This document shows, piece after piece, positions 17,009 through 21,245 of a stretch of 21,245 nt of DNA (its first letter is position 1; every line of letters begins with the position of its first letter). Below the pieces are notes generated by a model. That model was not told the DNA's origin and ran no database searches. It saw only the letters and a list, made by a program, of their open reading frames with translations. The DNA is taken from IMG/VR virus record IMGVR_UViG_3300027833_000250, positions 1-21,245 of that record. One strand, given 5' to 3'. The translations under genes were made by a program, and so were the position numbers. The DNA is from a virus.

Positions 17009-17136
17009 TTGCGTTTGACTTTCCTGGTAGCCATACCGCCCTTATTCATCGTACCAGCTTTAAGATCTTTATAGGTCTTACCGCTGTACTTCAGACGACC
17101 ACTAGGCAATCTCTCAACATTCTTCGTCGTAGGCAT
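17005..17136 (-). CDS. Basic microprotein, 43 aa
   Basis: A small frame with sequence start MPTTKNVERLPSGRLKYSGK and end TMNKGGMATRKVKRK. The SD is GGAA about 6 bases upstream, and its stop overlaps the next ATG (ATGA), so it looks expressed. It is strongly basic, has no Cys or membrane segment, and carries a GGM motif followed by a Lys/Arg tail, like the 45-aa protein at 18083-18220. Tiny lysine-rich proteins with GGM or GGYM motifs are seen among marine phage genes. Binding to nucleic acid or to virion DNA is a guess from charge alone. Confidence 0.65.
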   Translation of the reverse strand: MPTTKNVERLPSGRLKYSGKTYKDLKAGTMNKGGMATRKVKRK

Positions 17137-17154
17137 AAAGATTCCATTCAGTGG

Positions 17155-17313
17155 TTATCGTTTCATCTCCTCAGCTAGAATACCTCGGATCTGACCGCGG
17201 GTAATTCCAATATCTCGGAGCTCTTTGTCTGTGAGATTTTGCAGCTGCCAGTAATGAACACGGGCTTGTTGTGCTCGGGCGATGCTGGTTAATATAGATT
17301 TAATGAAGTTCAT
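17155..17313 (-). CDS. DUF1127-type (YjiS-like) microprotein, 52 aa
   Basis: Sequence features: NFIKSILTSIARAQQARVHY, then WQLQNLTDKELRDIGITR (about 22-39) and GQIRGILAEEMKR. The core LxxLTDxELRDIGITRxxI matches the DUF1127 family, small Arg-rich proteins of proteobacteria. Some family members bind RNA or take part in small-RNA and phosphate or stress regulation (established for a few alphaproteobacterial members). The SD is AAGGAGA, 6 bases before ATG. It has its own extended -10 promoter, with an inverted repeat at the start site. It is followed after 18 bases by the 43-aa gene. A role in tuning host RNA metabolism is inference. Confidence 0.75.
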   Translation of the reverse strand: MNFIKSILTSIARAQQARVHYWQLQNLTDKELRDIGITRGQIRGILAEEMKR

Positions 17314-17321
17314 GTTAGTCT

Positions 17322-17351
17322 CCTTAGTTGAACTAAGGTAATTATAACATG
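17322..17351 (-). promoter_or_regulatory. Extended -10 promoter with operator-like inverted repeat
   Basis: On the minus strand TGTTATAAT (-10 hexamer 17341-17346) forms an extended -10 element. No good -35 is present. Immediately downstream lies a perfect inverted repeat, CCTTAGTT-G-AACTAAGG on the plus strand (17322-17338), which spans the expected start site and overlaps the SD of the DUF1127 gene. The position suggests an operator. A hairpin masking the SD is less likely because the transcript would start inside the repeat. Confidence 0.5.
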
Positions 17352-17408
17352 ATTAACAAAGGTTTAGATCTACCTTTAGTGGAATACCCGCTATGCAATA
17401 TATCAACA

Positions 17409-17864
17409 TTACATCTTGTATTTGTAGAAAAGGTAGGCACCGCCTATTGCCAGGCCGAAAATAACAATAACACCGGCAGAAATAGAGATAGCTTCTATAA
17501 GCTCTTCCCGTTCCTTCTGGCGCTGCTTCTCCGCCGCTTTACGGGCCTTCCTAGCCTGCCCCTGATACTCTACCCAGCTATCATACAATCCAGGGCGACC
17601 GTAGAGCCGCATGTGACTTTCAAGCTGCCTACGCTGTTCCTTAATCTGATCTAAGGCTAAGAAGCTTTCAAAGTCGGCGGTGTCTTTCCCCATCACCTTC
17701 TTGAATATAGACTTCTTATCACTTTCAGCTTTGTCTTTGAGACTATCTTCTGCGCTTAAAAAATCACTGATGGATTTACCGCATTGAGCTAGCTCACGGC
17801 CATTCTGCACTGCCTTTTTGATAACGCTAAAGGCAGCATTGGCCATTGCAATTTCTGCAAGCAT
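17409..17864 (-). CDS. Charged helical protein with C-terminal membrane span, 151 aa
   Basis: A GTG lies one codon upstream of the chosen ATG (17862-17864). A G-run ending GGAG precedes both, so the exact start is uncertain. The protein has an N-terminal helical part (AEIAMANAAFSVIKKAVQNG), a Lys/Asp/Glu-rich middle with CGKSISDFLSAEDSLKDKAE, FESFLALDQIKEQRRQLE, the aromatic stretch YGRPGLYDSWVEYQ (about 88-101), a Lys/Glu/Gln coiled coil (about 104-122) and a membrane span (about 127-147, ISAGVIVIFGLAIGGAYLF) with a short YKYKM tail. I have no firm family name. The topology and its small-gene surroundings fit a lysis accessory or an inner-membrane phage protein. Confidence 0.65.
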   Translation of the reverse strand: MLAEIAMANAAFSVIKKAVQNGRELAQCGKSISDFLSAEDSLKDKAESDKKSIFKKVMGKDTADFESFLALDQIKEQRRQLESHMRLYGRPGLYDSWVEYQGQARKARKAAEKQRQKEREELIEAISISAGVIVIFGLAIGGAYLFYKYKM

Positions 17865-17885
17865 CACTCCCCCCCGGAAAGTTTG

Positions 17886-18083
17886 CTAGATTTTATATCC
17901 CTTTACTGGAAAGCAGTACGGCTTGGTCACCAGTTGCAATCTATTCGCTGCGTATTTGGCAATATCGAGCATCTCAGCTGAGCATTCGTTTCTAGTAAGG
18001 TAGACGGTCGTAGGGTTCATTTGGACATCACATGTCGATACATCTGTTACAGACGCACACAGAAGTAACACCCCGACAAACAT
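17886..18083 (-). CDS. Small exported Cys-containing protein, 65 aa
   Basis: The start overlaps the stop of the 45-aa gene as TAATG. Residues 2-10 (FVGVLLLCA) form a short hydrophobic N-terminus, and the rest is polar with Cys9, Cys18, Cys34 and Cys57. Export to the periplasm with one disulphide, or lipidation at Cys9, are both possible. However, the residue before Cys9 is Leu, which is poor for a lipobox, and there is no basic n-region. I do not recognise the family. An outer-membrane spanin-type role would fit next to two membrane proteins, but this is speculative. Confidence 0.55.
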   Translation of the reverse strand: MFVGVLLLCASVTDVSTCDVQMNPTTVYLTRNECSAEMLDIAKYAANRLQLVTKPYCFPVKGYKI

Positions 18084-18220
18084 TACTTCTTATTCTTCAT
18101 GTAGCCGCCCTTGGCTGCACCCATTGGTTTCTTCTTATCGATCTTCATGTAACCACCCATGTTCATTTTAGGCTTAGCTTTAGCCGCTGGGTTAGATGCA
18201 CCGCATTTTGCTTTATTCAT
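18083..18220 (-). CDS. Lys-rich microprotein with GGYMK repeats, 45 aa
   Basis: The SD is AGGAGA, 6 bases from ATG, and the stop overlaps the next ATG as TAATG, so translation is likely. The protein starts MNKAKCGASNPAAKAKPK and contains MGGYMKIDKKKPMG and KGGYMKNKK, a motif repeated about 16 residues apart. It is very basic (about one third Lys). Its GGYMK copies echo the GGM motif of the 43-aa protein encoded about 1 kb downstream. No function is known to me. DNA or membrane binding by charge is plausible. Confidence 0.65.
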   Translation of the reverse strand: MNKAKCGASNPAAKAKPKMNMGGYMKIDKKKPMGAAKGGYMKNKK

Positions 18221-18229
18221 TAGTCTCTC

Positions 18230-18463
18230 CTAGGACACGTAACTATCTGGGAGACCCATATTGTGATCAAAATCTTCGGTCACGCGAGATGCATCATCAA
18301 AGGTGAACATATCGCCGTAACCAGTAAACGTCTTAGCTTCCTCGTCAGCTTGCCGCTGCGTTATCAAACCTTCTTCAACAAGGTATGTACGAACTTCGGA
18401 GAGACTAAGGCGGATACCGGTGTTAGCCTCGATGGCTGCACGGATATAATATAAGTTGATCAT
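18230..18463 (-). CDS. Hypothetical acidic protein, 77 aa
   Basis: It is the first gene after the strong leftward promoter at 18480-18508. The leader is only about 10 nt, and the SD is weak (TAGG). The N-terminal half is helical (INLYYIRAAIEANTGIRLSL at 2-21, EVRTYLVEEGLITQRQADEE at 23-42) and looks like a small winged or HTH-like helical unit. The C-terminal half is Asp/Thr/Phe-rich (FTFDDASRVTEDFDHNMG). There is no membrane segment or Cys. I do not recognise the family. As the operon leader it could be a regulator or simply a conserved accessory protein. Confidence 0.65.
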   Translation of the reverse strand: MINLYYIRAAIEANTGIRLSLSEVRTYLVEEGLITQRQADEEAKTFTGYGDMFTFDDASRVTEDFDHNMGLPDSYVS

Positions 18464-18479
18464 TGGGGCCTATAAGTAC

Positions 18480-18508
18480 ATTATCTCAAATTAAGCAATC
18501 AAAGTCAA
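18480..18508 (-). promoter_or_regulatory. Sigma70-type promoter for the small-gene/packaging operon
   Basis: On the minus strand TTGACT (18503-18508) and GATAAT (18480-18485) are separated by exactly 17 bases, with TGA ahead of the -10 giving an extended -10 (TGnGATAAT). The expected start is near 18473, about 10 nt before the 77-aa gene. It stands back to back with the plus-strand promoter, the two -35 boxes being 22 bases apart. It probably drives the leftward small-gene, terminase and portal genes. Confidence 0.7.
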
Positions 18509-18530
18509 TCACTTAACTGTTTTTTGGGGA

Positions 18531-18559
18531 TTTACAAAATGGGTAATCCATGATATAAT
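18531..18559 (+). promoter_or_regulatory. Sigma70-type promoter pointing right (candidate small RNA)
   Basis: TTTACA (18531-18536), a 17-base spacer and a perfect TATAAT (18554-18559) lie on the plus strand, where no protein gene follows. An inverted repeat CGAAC-ttagtt-GTTCG (18560-18575) begins right after the -10 and covers the start site, so it may be an operator. Confidence 0.7.
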
Positions 18560-18566
18560 CGAACTT

Positions 18567-18657
18567 AGTTGTTCGGGCCGGTATATATATAACCACCCTA
18601 CTAATCCTGTATTCAATCAAGCAGTCTGGCTTAACCGCTAGGCTGCTTTCTTATTTT
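18567..18657 (+). ncRNA. Candidate small RNA, about 90 nt
   Basis: The unit is bounded by the TTTACA-17-TATAAT promoter and by a strong intrinsic terminator. The only start-like codon gives a few residues before a stop (TTG...TAA within about 24 bases), so it does not encode a protein. Predicted by eye: a 5' stem (GGG 18575-18577 with CCC 18596-18598, and GGT 18580-18582 with ACC 18592-18594, capped by an AT repeat), then a single-stranded pyrimidine-rich linker, then the terminator stem. The 3' end is antisense to the last codons of the nuclease gene. Targets are unknown; both cis-antisense and trans roles are open. Confidence 0.55.
18619..18657 (+). terminator. Rho-independent terminator of the rightward unit
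   Basis: AAGCAGTCTGGC (18619-18630), a TTAACC loop and GCTAGGCTGCTT (18637-18648) form a 12-bp stem, two of the pairs being G-U, followed by TCTTATTTT. The two G-U pairs become A-C mismatches on the other strand, and the U-rich tail is only on the plus side. It therefore works for rightward transcripts, although it overlaps the stop of the leftward nuclease gene. Confidence 0.75.
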
Positions 18658-19084
18658 CTACTACACTCTTTAAGGCAGTCTCTAAGCTCGGGAATATCCA
18701 GCTCTCATTAAAACGATGGGCCTTAAGGATCTTCTTACCGCCTGCAGGTAGCTCACAGGTATCCATGAAATGAACACCTCCTATATCTAACGCTACTAAA
18801 GCATGTATGTCAGCTGACCGCTGGACATCAGAATGAATATGAAACCTGTATGAAGGCATGGTACAAGTAGAGCTCTGAACGTAAGGAATGTGGCAAGTCT
18901 TAACCTCACACGTAAACATCATACCATCAGATCTTCTGCACCAAAGATCACTACCAATACCTCTAATGATCTCTGTACCAATCCCGTACATTTCCAGGTA
19001 ATACGCGGCCAACAATTCGCCAAGCCGACCTGTCTGTCCTGTAGATATTTTATCTATCGTGTCTTGTGGAGGGAATAGGCTCAA
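18638..19084 (-). CDS. PD-(D/E)XK-type nuclease (Holliday-resolvase-like), about 148 aa
   Basis: The pattern TGRLGELLAAYYLEMYG, IGSDLW, and FTCEVKT shows the superfamily's catalytic set: Glu in the first helix, Asp of GSDLW, and the ExK pair of EVK. Numbered from the longest open frame these are Glu28, Asp51, Glu65 and Lys67. Size and layout fit small resolvase-like endonucleases that process branched or foreign DNA in phage replication. There is no ATG near the beginning. I chose TTG at 19082-19084 because it overlaps the upstream stop (TTGA) with GGGG about 8 bases before it; a TTG at 19099 would add five residues. The C-terminal half holds a Lys/His-rich beta-alpha end. The 3' end overlaps the plus-strand terminator. 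Confidence 0.7.
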   Translation of the reverse strand: MSLFPPQDTIDKISTGQTGRLGELLAAYYLEMYGIGTEIIRGIGSDLWCRRSDGMMFTCEVKTCHIPYVQSSTCTMPSYRFHIHSDVQRSADIHALVALDIGGVHFMDTCELPAGGKKILKAHRFNESWIFPSLETALKSVVENKKAA

Positions 19085-19398
19085 TCTAGATCCCCGCAAT
19101 CCAACCCATACATGTCTTCTAACGACGATGAGCTATCCTCGATCATCCTAGCAGCCTCTCTGGCTAGCTCTGAGTAACGATTAAACTCATGGGCCATGTT
19201 ATACAGAAACTGATAGTCTAGATCCTGCTTACCCTCTACCATCATTTCCTGGAATAACTCTTCGACGGGTACAGTCAGTTCGACAGGATCATTAGCATGA
19301 GCCTCGCCAGCGAATAACTGAAGCACCAGCCCGTCAGACTCATCAAAGTCTAGATAATGATCATACCGGATGATAAAACCTACGCTAACTTCACTCAT
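19081..19398 (-). CDS. Acidic hypothetical protein, 105 aa
   Basis: The frame opens upstream at a GTG (19422). The ATG at 19396-19398 (MSEVSVGFIIRYDHYLDFDE) is preferred because it overlaps the end of the Fis-like gene by 8 bases (ATGAGTGA), a common coupled arrangement. The SD is weak in either case. The protein is strongly acidic, with a beta-rich N-terminal half (VGFIIRYDHYLDF, LVLQLFAGEA) and a helical C-terminal half (VEELFQEMMVEGKQ, YNMAHEFNRYSELAREAARM) ending in an Asp/Glu/Ser-rich tail. No known domain is recognised. Acidic early proteins sometimes mimic DNA or inhibit host nucleases, but nothing here proves that. Confidence 0.65.
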   Translation of the reverse strand: MSEVSVGFIIRYDHYLDFDESDGLVLQLFAGEAHANDPVELTVPVEELFQEMMVEGKQDLDYQFLYNMAHEFNRYSELAREAARMIEDSSSSLEDMYGLDCGDLD

Positions 19399-19567
19399 TC
19401 TTACTGGCGATCCCATGTTCACACATCTTACGCCAAAGAGTGCAGTATCGGATGCCTAATGCTTCTGCAGTCTGCCAAAGCTTTCTGTCATGCTGTAGTT
19501 CTGAGATTAGTATAGCTTTCTCATGCTTCTTTAGTCTCTGGCGTAATGTATGTAATCTACGACCCAT
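19391..19567 (-). CDS. Fis-type helix-turn-helix microprotein, 58 aa
   Basis: The protein starts MGRRLHTLRQRLKKHEKAIL. The C-terminal two thirds read EKAILISELQHDRKLWQTAE followed by ALGIRYCTLWRKMCEHGI. This matches the Fis-type DNA-binding domain (HTH_8), in which a helix with W/AAxxLGI is followed by a turn and a recognition helix with TLxRKM. A basic N-terminal tail (Arg/Lys) could help DNA contact. The SD AAAGGAAAT is excellent. It is the first gene of the cluster with the acidic protein and the nuclease, after a 660-base gap. A transcription regulator of phage or host genes is likely. It is much smaller than Fis (98 aa) and lacks its dimer arms. Confidence 0.75.
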   Translation of the reverse strand: MGRRLHTLRQRLKKHEKAILISELQHDRKLWQTAEALGIRYCTLWRKMCEHGIASKNE

Positions 19568-19598
19568 TGGATTTCCTTTACATGTACAAACTACCTTA

Positions 19599-19627
19599 AC
19601 AGTAACCTAAACTAATACCCTAGTCAA
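19599..19627 (-). promoter_or_regulatory. Possible weak promoter for the Fis-like gene
   Basis: On the minus strand TTGACT (19622-19627) and TACTGT (19599-19604) are 17 bases apart. The -35 is good (5 of 6) but the -10 matches in only 3 positions. Its distance to the Fis-like ATG (about 30 bases) is right for a promoter. No other strong sigma70 site was seen in this gap. Confidence 0.25.
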
Positions 19628-20178
19628 TAGCCATGTAACCTAATCCTATGATATCATTACGTATTCAAGAATATAGGTGACAGTACAAATACCTCGGATA
19701 GCTTTGGGACTATGCTCGGCCCACTTTACAGTCCATATTTTCCTAAAATTGGGAGGGTGTTGTATACGGTACCGGTGGGAGGGGGGGTGGCACTCGCCGG
19801 GGTAAAATTTCAGCCTGGATCTGCCTTATTCTTATGATTAGCAGGCACCAGGATCCGATCAGTAGCACGGATAAAAGCTAAGCCCCAGGGAATGCATAAT
19901 AATCTCTTAAAAAGCTCATACCTACTTAGTCAGAGCTAAGGGAAATAGCTGCAAAGGATCCACCAGCTGAGCAATTATTTGATCCGCGTGACGTAAAAAA
20001 TAACCGGGCGAGGGGTGCCTTGTGATGCACCTATAACCATCCTCGATGTCGCCGGGTAACTGATCGGCCAGACATCCAGACAAGCCCCAGGGAAAGCCGG
20101 GAGAACATCCACCAGGCCAAACCAGGATCCAGGCCAGGCAATCATCCACCAGGCTAGCCGGGCAGCATAGCGCCGGAG

Positions 20179-20194
20179 CTGACATCGATGTCAG
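20179..20194. repeat. Perfect 16-bp palindrome (operator-like)
   Basis: CTGACATCGATGTCAG is a perfect palindrome with no spacer, located in the non-coding block about 40 bases beyond the terminator. Such dyads are typical of binding sites of dimeric regulators. No second copy was seen in the window. Confidence 0.5.
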
Positions 20195-20230
20195 GCTTCT
20201 TGATGATCTGGACAGGATCGCCGGGCAGGC

Positions 20231-20261
20231 AATAAAAAACCCCGGACGCAATGCCGGGGCC
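20231..20261 (-). terminator. Rho-independent terminator for genes 21202-20286
   Basis: On the minus strand a GC stem CCCCGG/CCGGGG (20240-20245 with 20254-20259) with an 8-base loop is followed by six T residues (20234-20239). It lies 25 to 30 bases after the stop of the 100-aa gene. It is a textbook intrinsic terminator and closes the right-hand transcription unit. Confidence 0.85.
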
Positions 20262-20285
20262 TTAAAGCTTTCCTGGTGAGCTGGT

Positions 20286-20588
20286 CTATACGTCTACGTA
20301 AAGCTTCTTGAGACCATCCTTTAGAAGCTTATCAACCGTGGCCTTGTGCAGCTCGTCAACGCGATCCCTGGCATGCAATATGAGCTCCGCCAGGCTTTCC
20401 GCAGAATATACCTTTATGGCCTCAAATAAGCCGCCATCGCCGTCCCAGGGATCCGTCATAGGTATCGATACTCCTGCGGCATCAGTTAGCCGACAGATAA
20501 TCTTTTCGTCATCAGTGTTAACATAGGTTAACTGGATCATTAGATCACATCCCTTGTCGATTGGCAGCGCTAGCTCTTGAATATCCAT
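20286..20588 (-). CDS. Hypothetical protein, 100 aa
   Basis: The ATG at 20586-20588 has a perfect AGGAGG 7 bases upstream; an in-frame TTG two codons earlier is rejected for that reason. The protein is acidic with helical and strand segments: MDIQELALPIDKGCDLMIQL, then YVNTDDEKIICRLTDAAGVS, PMTDPWDGDGGLFEAIKVYS and a C-terminal helix with LAELILHARDRVDELHKATV. I do not recognise a family. It follows the 203-aa gene by two bases and both end at the terminator, so they share an operon. Their GATC-rich DNA sets this pair apart from the structural genes. An early or host-interaction function is only inferred. Confidence 0.65.
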   Translation of the reverse strand: MDIQELALPIDKGCDLMIQLTYVNTDDEKIICRLTDAAGVSIPMTDPWDGDGGLFEAIKVYSAESLAELILHARDRVDELHKATVDKLLKDGLKKLYVDV

Positions 20589-20590
20589 GA

Positions 20591-21202
20591 TCAAGCCTCC
20601 TGCAGGGGTTCGGCTGTCAGAGGTGCATTAGCATCCGCCCAGCGCTGATAATGGTCTCGCTCGCTTTGCTGTAGTTCCCGGCTGCTAAAGCTTTCCATGC
20701 GATCGGACCAGGTTAATTGATCGAGCAGCTGCTTTTGCGGATCCTTTAGTGCCACCCAGCCAAAGCTAGCCGCCACCAGGTAACGAGCCTCGGAAGGATC
20801 CGGCAAGCCTGGCCGCTCGATGATTGCAATATCTCCGACAGACATAGAAGGCATGCGCGGCTTGGACCAGATCAGATCTTTTTCGATCCCCAGATTGTCC
20901 GCGTCAAACACCTGGTCGGCAAACCAATCATATTCTCGCTCGCTGGGAACATCGCCATTCATCTCCTGGTATCTCGGGTTTCTTTCGATCTGGTAACGCG
21001 CCGCGGTGTGATACATCCCGCAATCAGCCAGGATATAAAGATCGCTGGTTAGGATCTGGTGATTATCATCATCTTTACCGAGATGATTTAAATTCAGATA
21101 CGATGTGCCCCAGATAGTATTTGCCCAGGATCCCTTTTCGTTAACCTCTGCCGATTGCTCGCGTGAAGGCTTAAGCTTCAAAACTGTTATGTTGAATTTC
21201 AT
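20591..21202 (-). CDS. Hypothetical protein, 203 aa
   Basis: The ATG at 21200-21202 has GAGGT 6 bases upstream; a GTG two codons earlier is a poorer choice. Features: MKFNITVLKLKPSREQSAEV; GSWANTIWGTSYLNLNHLG; a patch LTSDLYILADCGMYHTAARY; an acidic stretch (SEREYDWFADQVFDADNLG); VGDIAIIERPG; and a C-terminal Gln/Glu-rich helix (SSRELQQSERDHYQRWADAN). No catalytic motif, membrane segment or signal peptide is visible. I do not recognise the family. It is the first gene in the window in reading direction and may not be the first of its operon, whose promoter lies beyond base 21245. Confidence 0.65.
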   Translation of the reverse strand: MKFNITVLKLKPSREQSAEVNEKGSWANTIWGTSYLNLNHLGKDDDNHQILTSDLYILADCGMYHTAARYQIERNPRYQEMNGDVPSEREYDWFADQVFDADNLGIEKDLIWSKPRMPSMSVGDIAIIERPGLPDPSEARYLVAASFGWVALKDPQKQLLDQLTWSDRMESFSSRELQQSERDHYQRWADANAPLTAEPLQEA

Positions 21203-21245
21203 AATCACACCTCGCTTATTTTGTTTTTGGTTTTCAGATCCAGCG

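Larger units (their letters stand above)
19568..20230. other. 660-base non-coding block with short repeats
   Basis: No convincing gene is seen on either strand. Content: a 13-base direct repeat AAGCCCCAGGGAA (19880-19892 and 20082-20094), a 12-base direct repeat CATCCACCAGGC (20106-20117 and 20143-20154, with the core ATCCACCAG again at 19958-19966), six or so GCCGGG/ACCGGG units, G-runs at 19752-19790, and dense GATC and CCWGG sites from about 19815 on. It begins just after a strong terminator and ends before the Fis-like gene. It could hold a replication origin, packaging site or regulatory region, but none is proven. Confidence 0.5.

Noticed and set aside
19750-19792. G-runs on the plus strand considered as a G-quadruplex
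   Set aside because: Two GGGnGGG clusters are separated by about 19 bases, an unfavourably long loop. It is kept only as a note in the gap description.
19922-20251. 109-codon open frame on the minus strand in the gap
   Set aside because: Its start lies inside the loop of the terminator at 20231-20261, there is no SD, and the composition (many Pro, Cys, Trp, Leu) looks like a translated repeat region. A shorter start at about 20185 also lacks an SD. The C-terminal 50 residues look more protein-like, so a decayed gene cannot be fully excluded.

Overview
The window is a piece of a double-stranded DNA tailed phage (or prophage) genome. Every convincing protein gene lies on the minus strand, so the biological reading direction is from base 21245 to base 1. 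The virion genes point to a short-tailed, podovirus-like phage: a P22-size portal, a large terminase, a scaffold, an HK97-fold coat, a T7 gp11-like tail adaptor and a nozzle-like protein, then repeat-rich fibres. No tape measure, major tail-tube or baseplate gene is visible. Fibre and internal-protein motifs resemble those of marine environmental phages. A DUF1127 protein and the sigma70-like promoters suggest a proteobacterial host. Both host statements are inference.

Layout in transcription order. (1) 21202-20286: two unrecognised genes with ideal Shine-Dalgarno (SD) sites, closed by a strong terminator at 20231-20261. (2) 20230-19568: about 660 bases with no convincing gene, holding short direct repeats, a perfect 16-bp palindrome and dense GATC and CCWGG sites. 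(3) 19567-18638: a Fis-type helix-turn-helix microprotein, an acidic protein and a PD-(D/E)XK nuclease in overlapping frames. (4) 18637-18464: a regulatory gap with back-to-back sigma70 promoters. One reads leftward into the small-gene and packaging genes. The other reads rightward into a roughly 90-nt unit that has no reading frame and ends in a 12-bp-stem terminator, a candidate small RNA. (5) 18463-16736: seven small genes, including a DUF1127 protein, two lysine-rich microproteins, an exported Cys protein and two coiled-coil/membrane proteins that may belong to a lysis module. (6) 16712-12040: TerS, TerL with an N-terminal helix-turn-helix extension, the portal and a small helical protein. 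(7) 12043-9097: a zincin-like protein (HEVQH plus a distal GEVKAR) and a SleB-type cell-wall hydrolase fused to an EF-hand and a Cys4 knuckle. Both are likely virion-associated. (8) 9050-6937: scaffold and major capsid protein; the capsid gene has its own promoter, a long structured leader and a 3' hairpin. (9) 6882-1: adaptor, nozzle-like protein, repeat fibre, second fibre-like protein, a propeller-like protein, a 61-aa protein and the start of another gene.

Start and stop codons overlap repeatedly (ATGA, TAATG), which implies translational coupling through the packaging and head genes. The best candidates for something new are the rightward small RNA with its divergent promoter, the zincin and the SleB fusion between portal and scaffold, the terminase fusion, and the tiny regulators (Fis-like, DUF1127) next to the structural operon.
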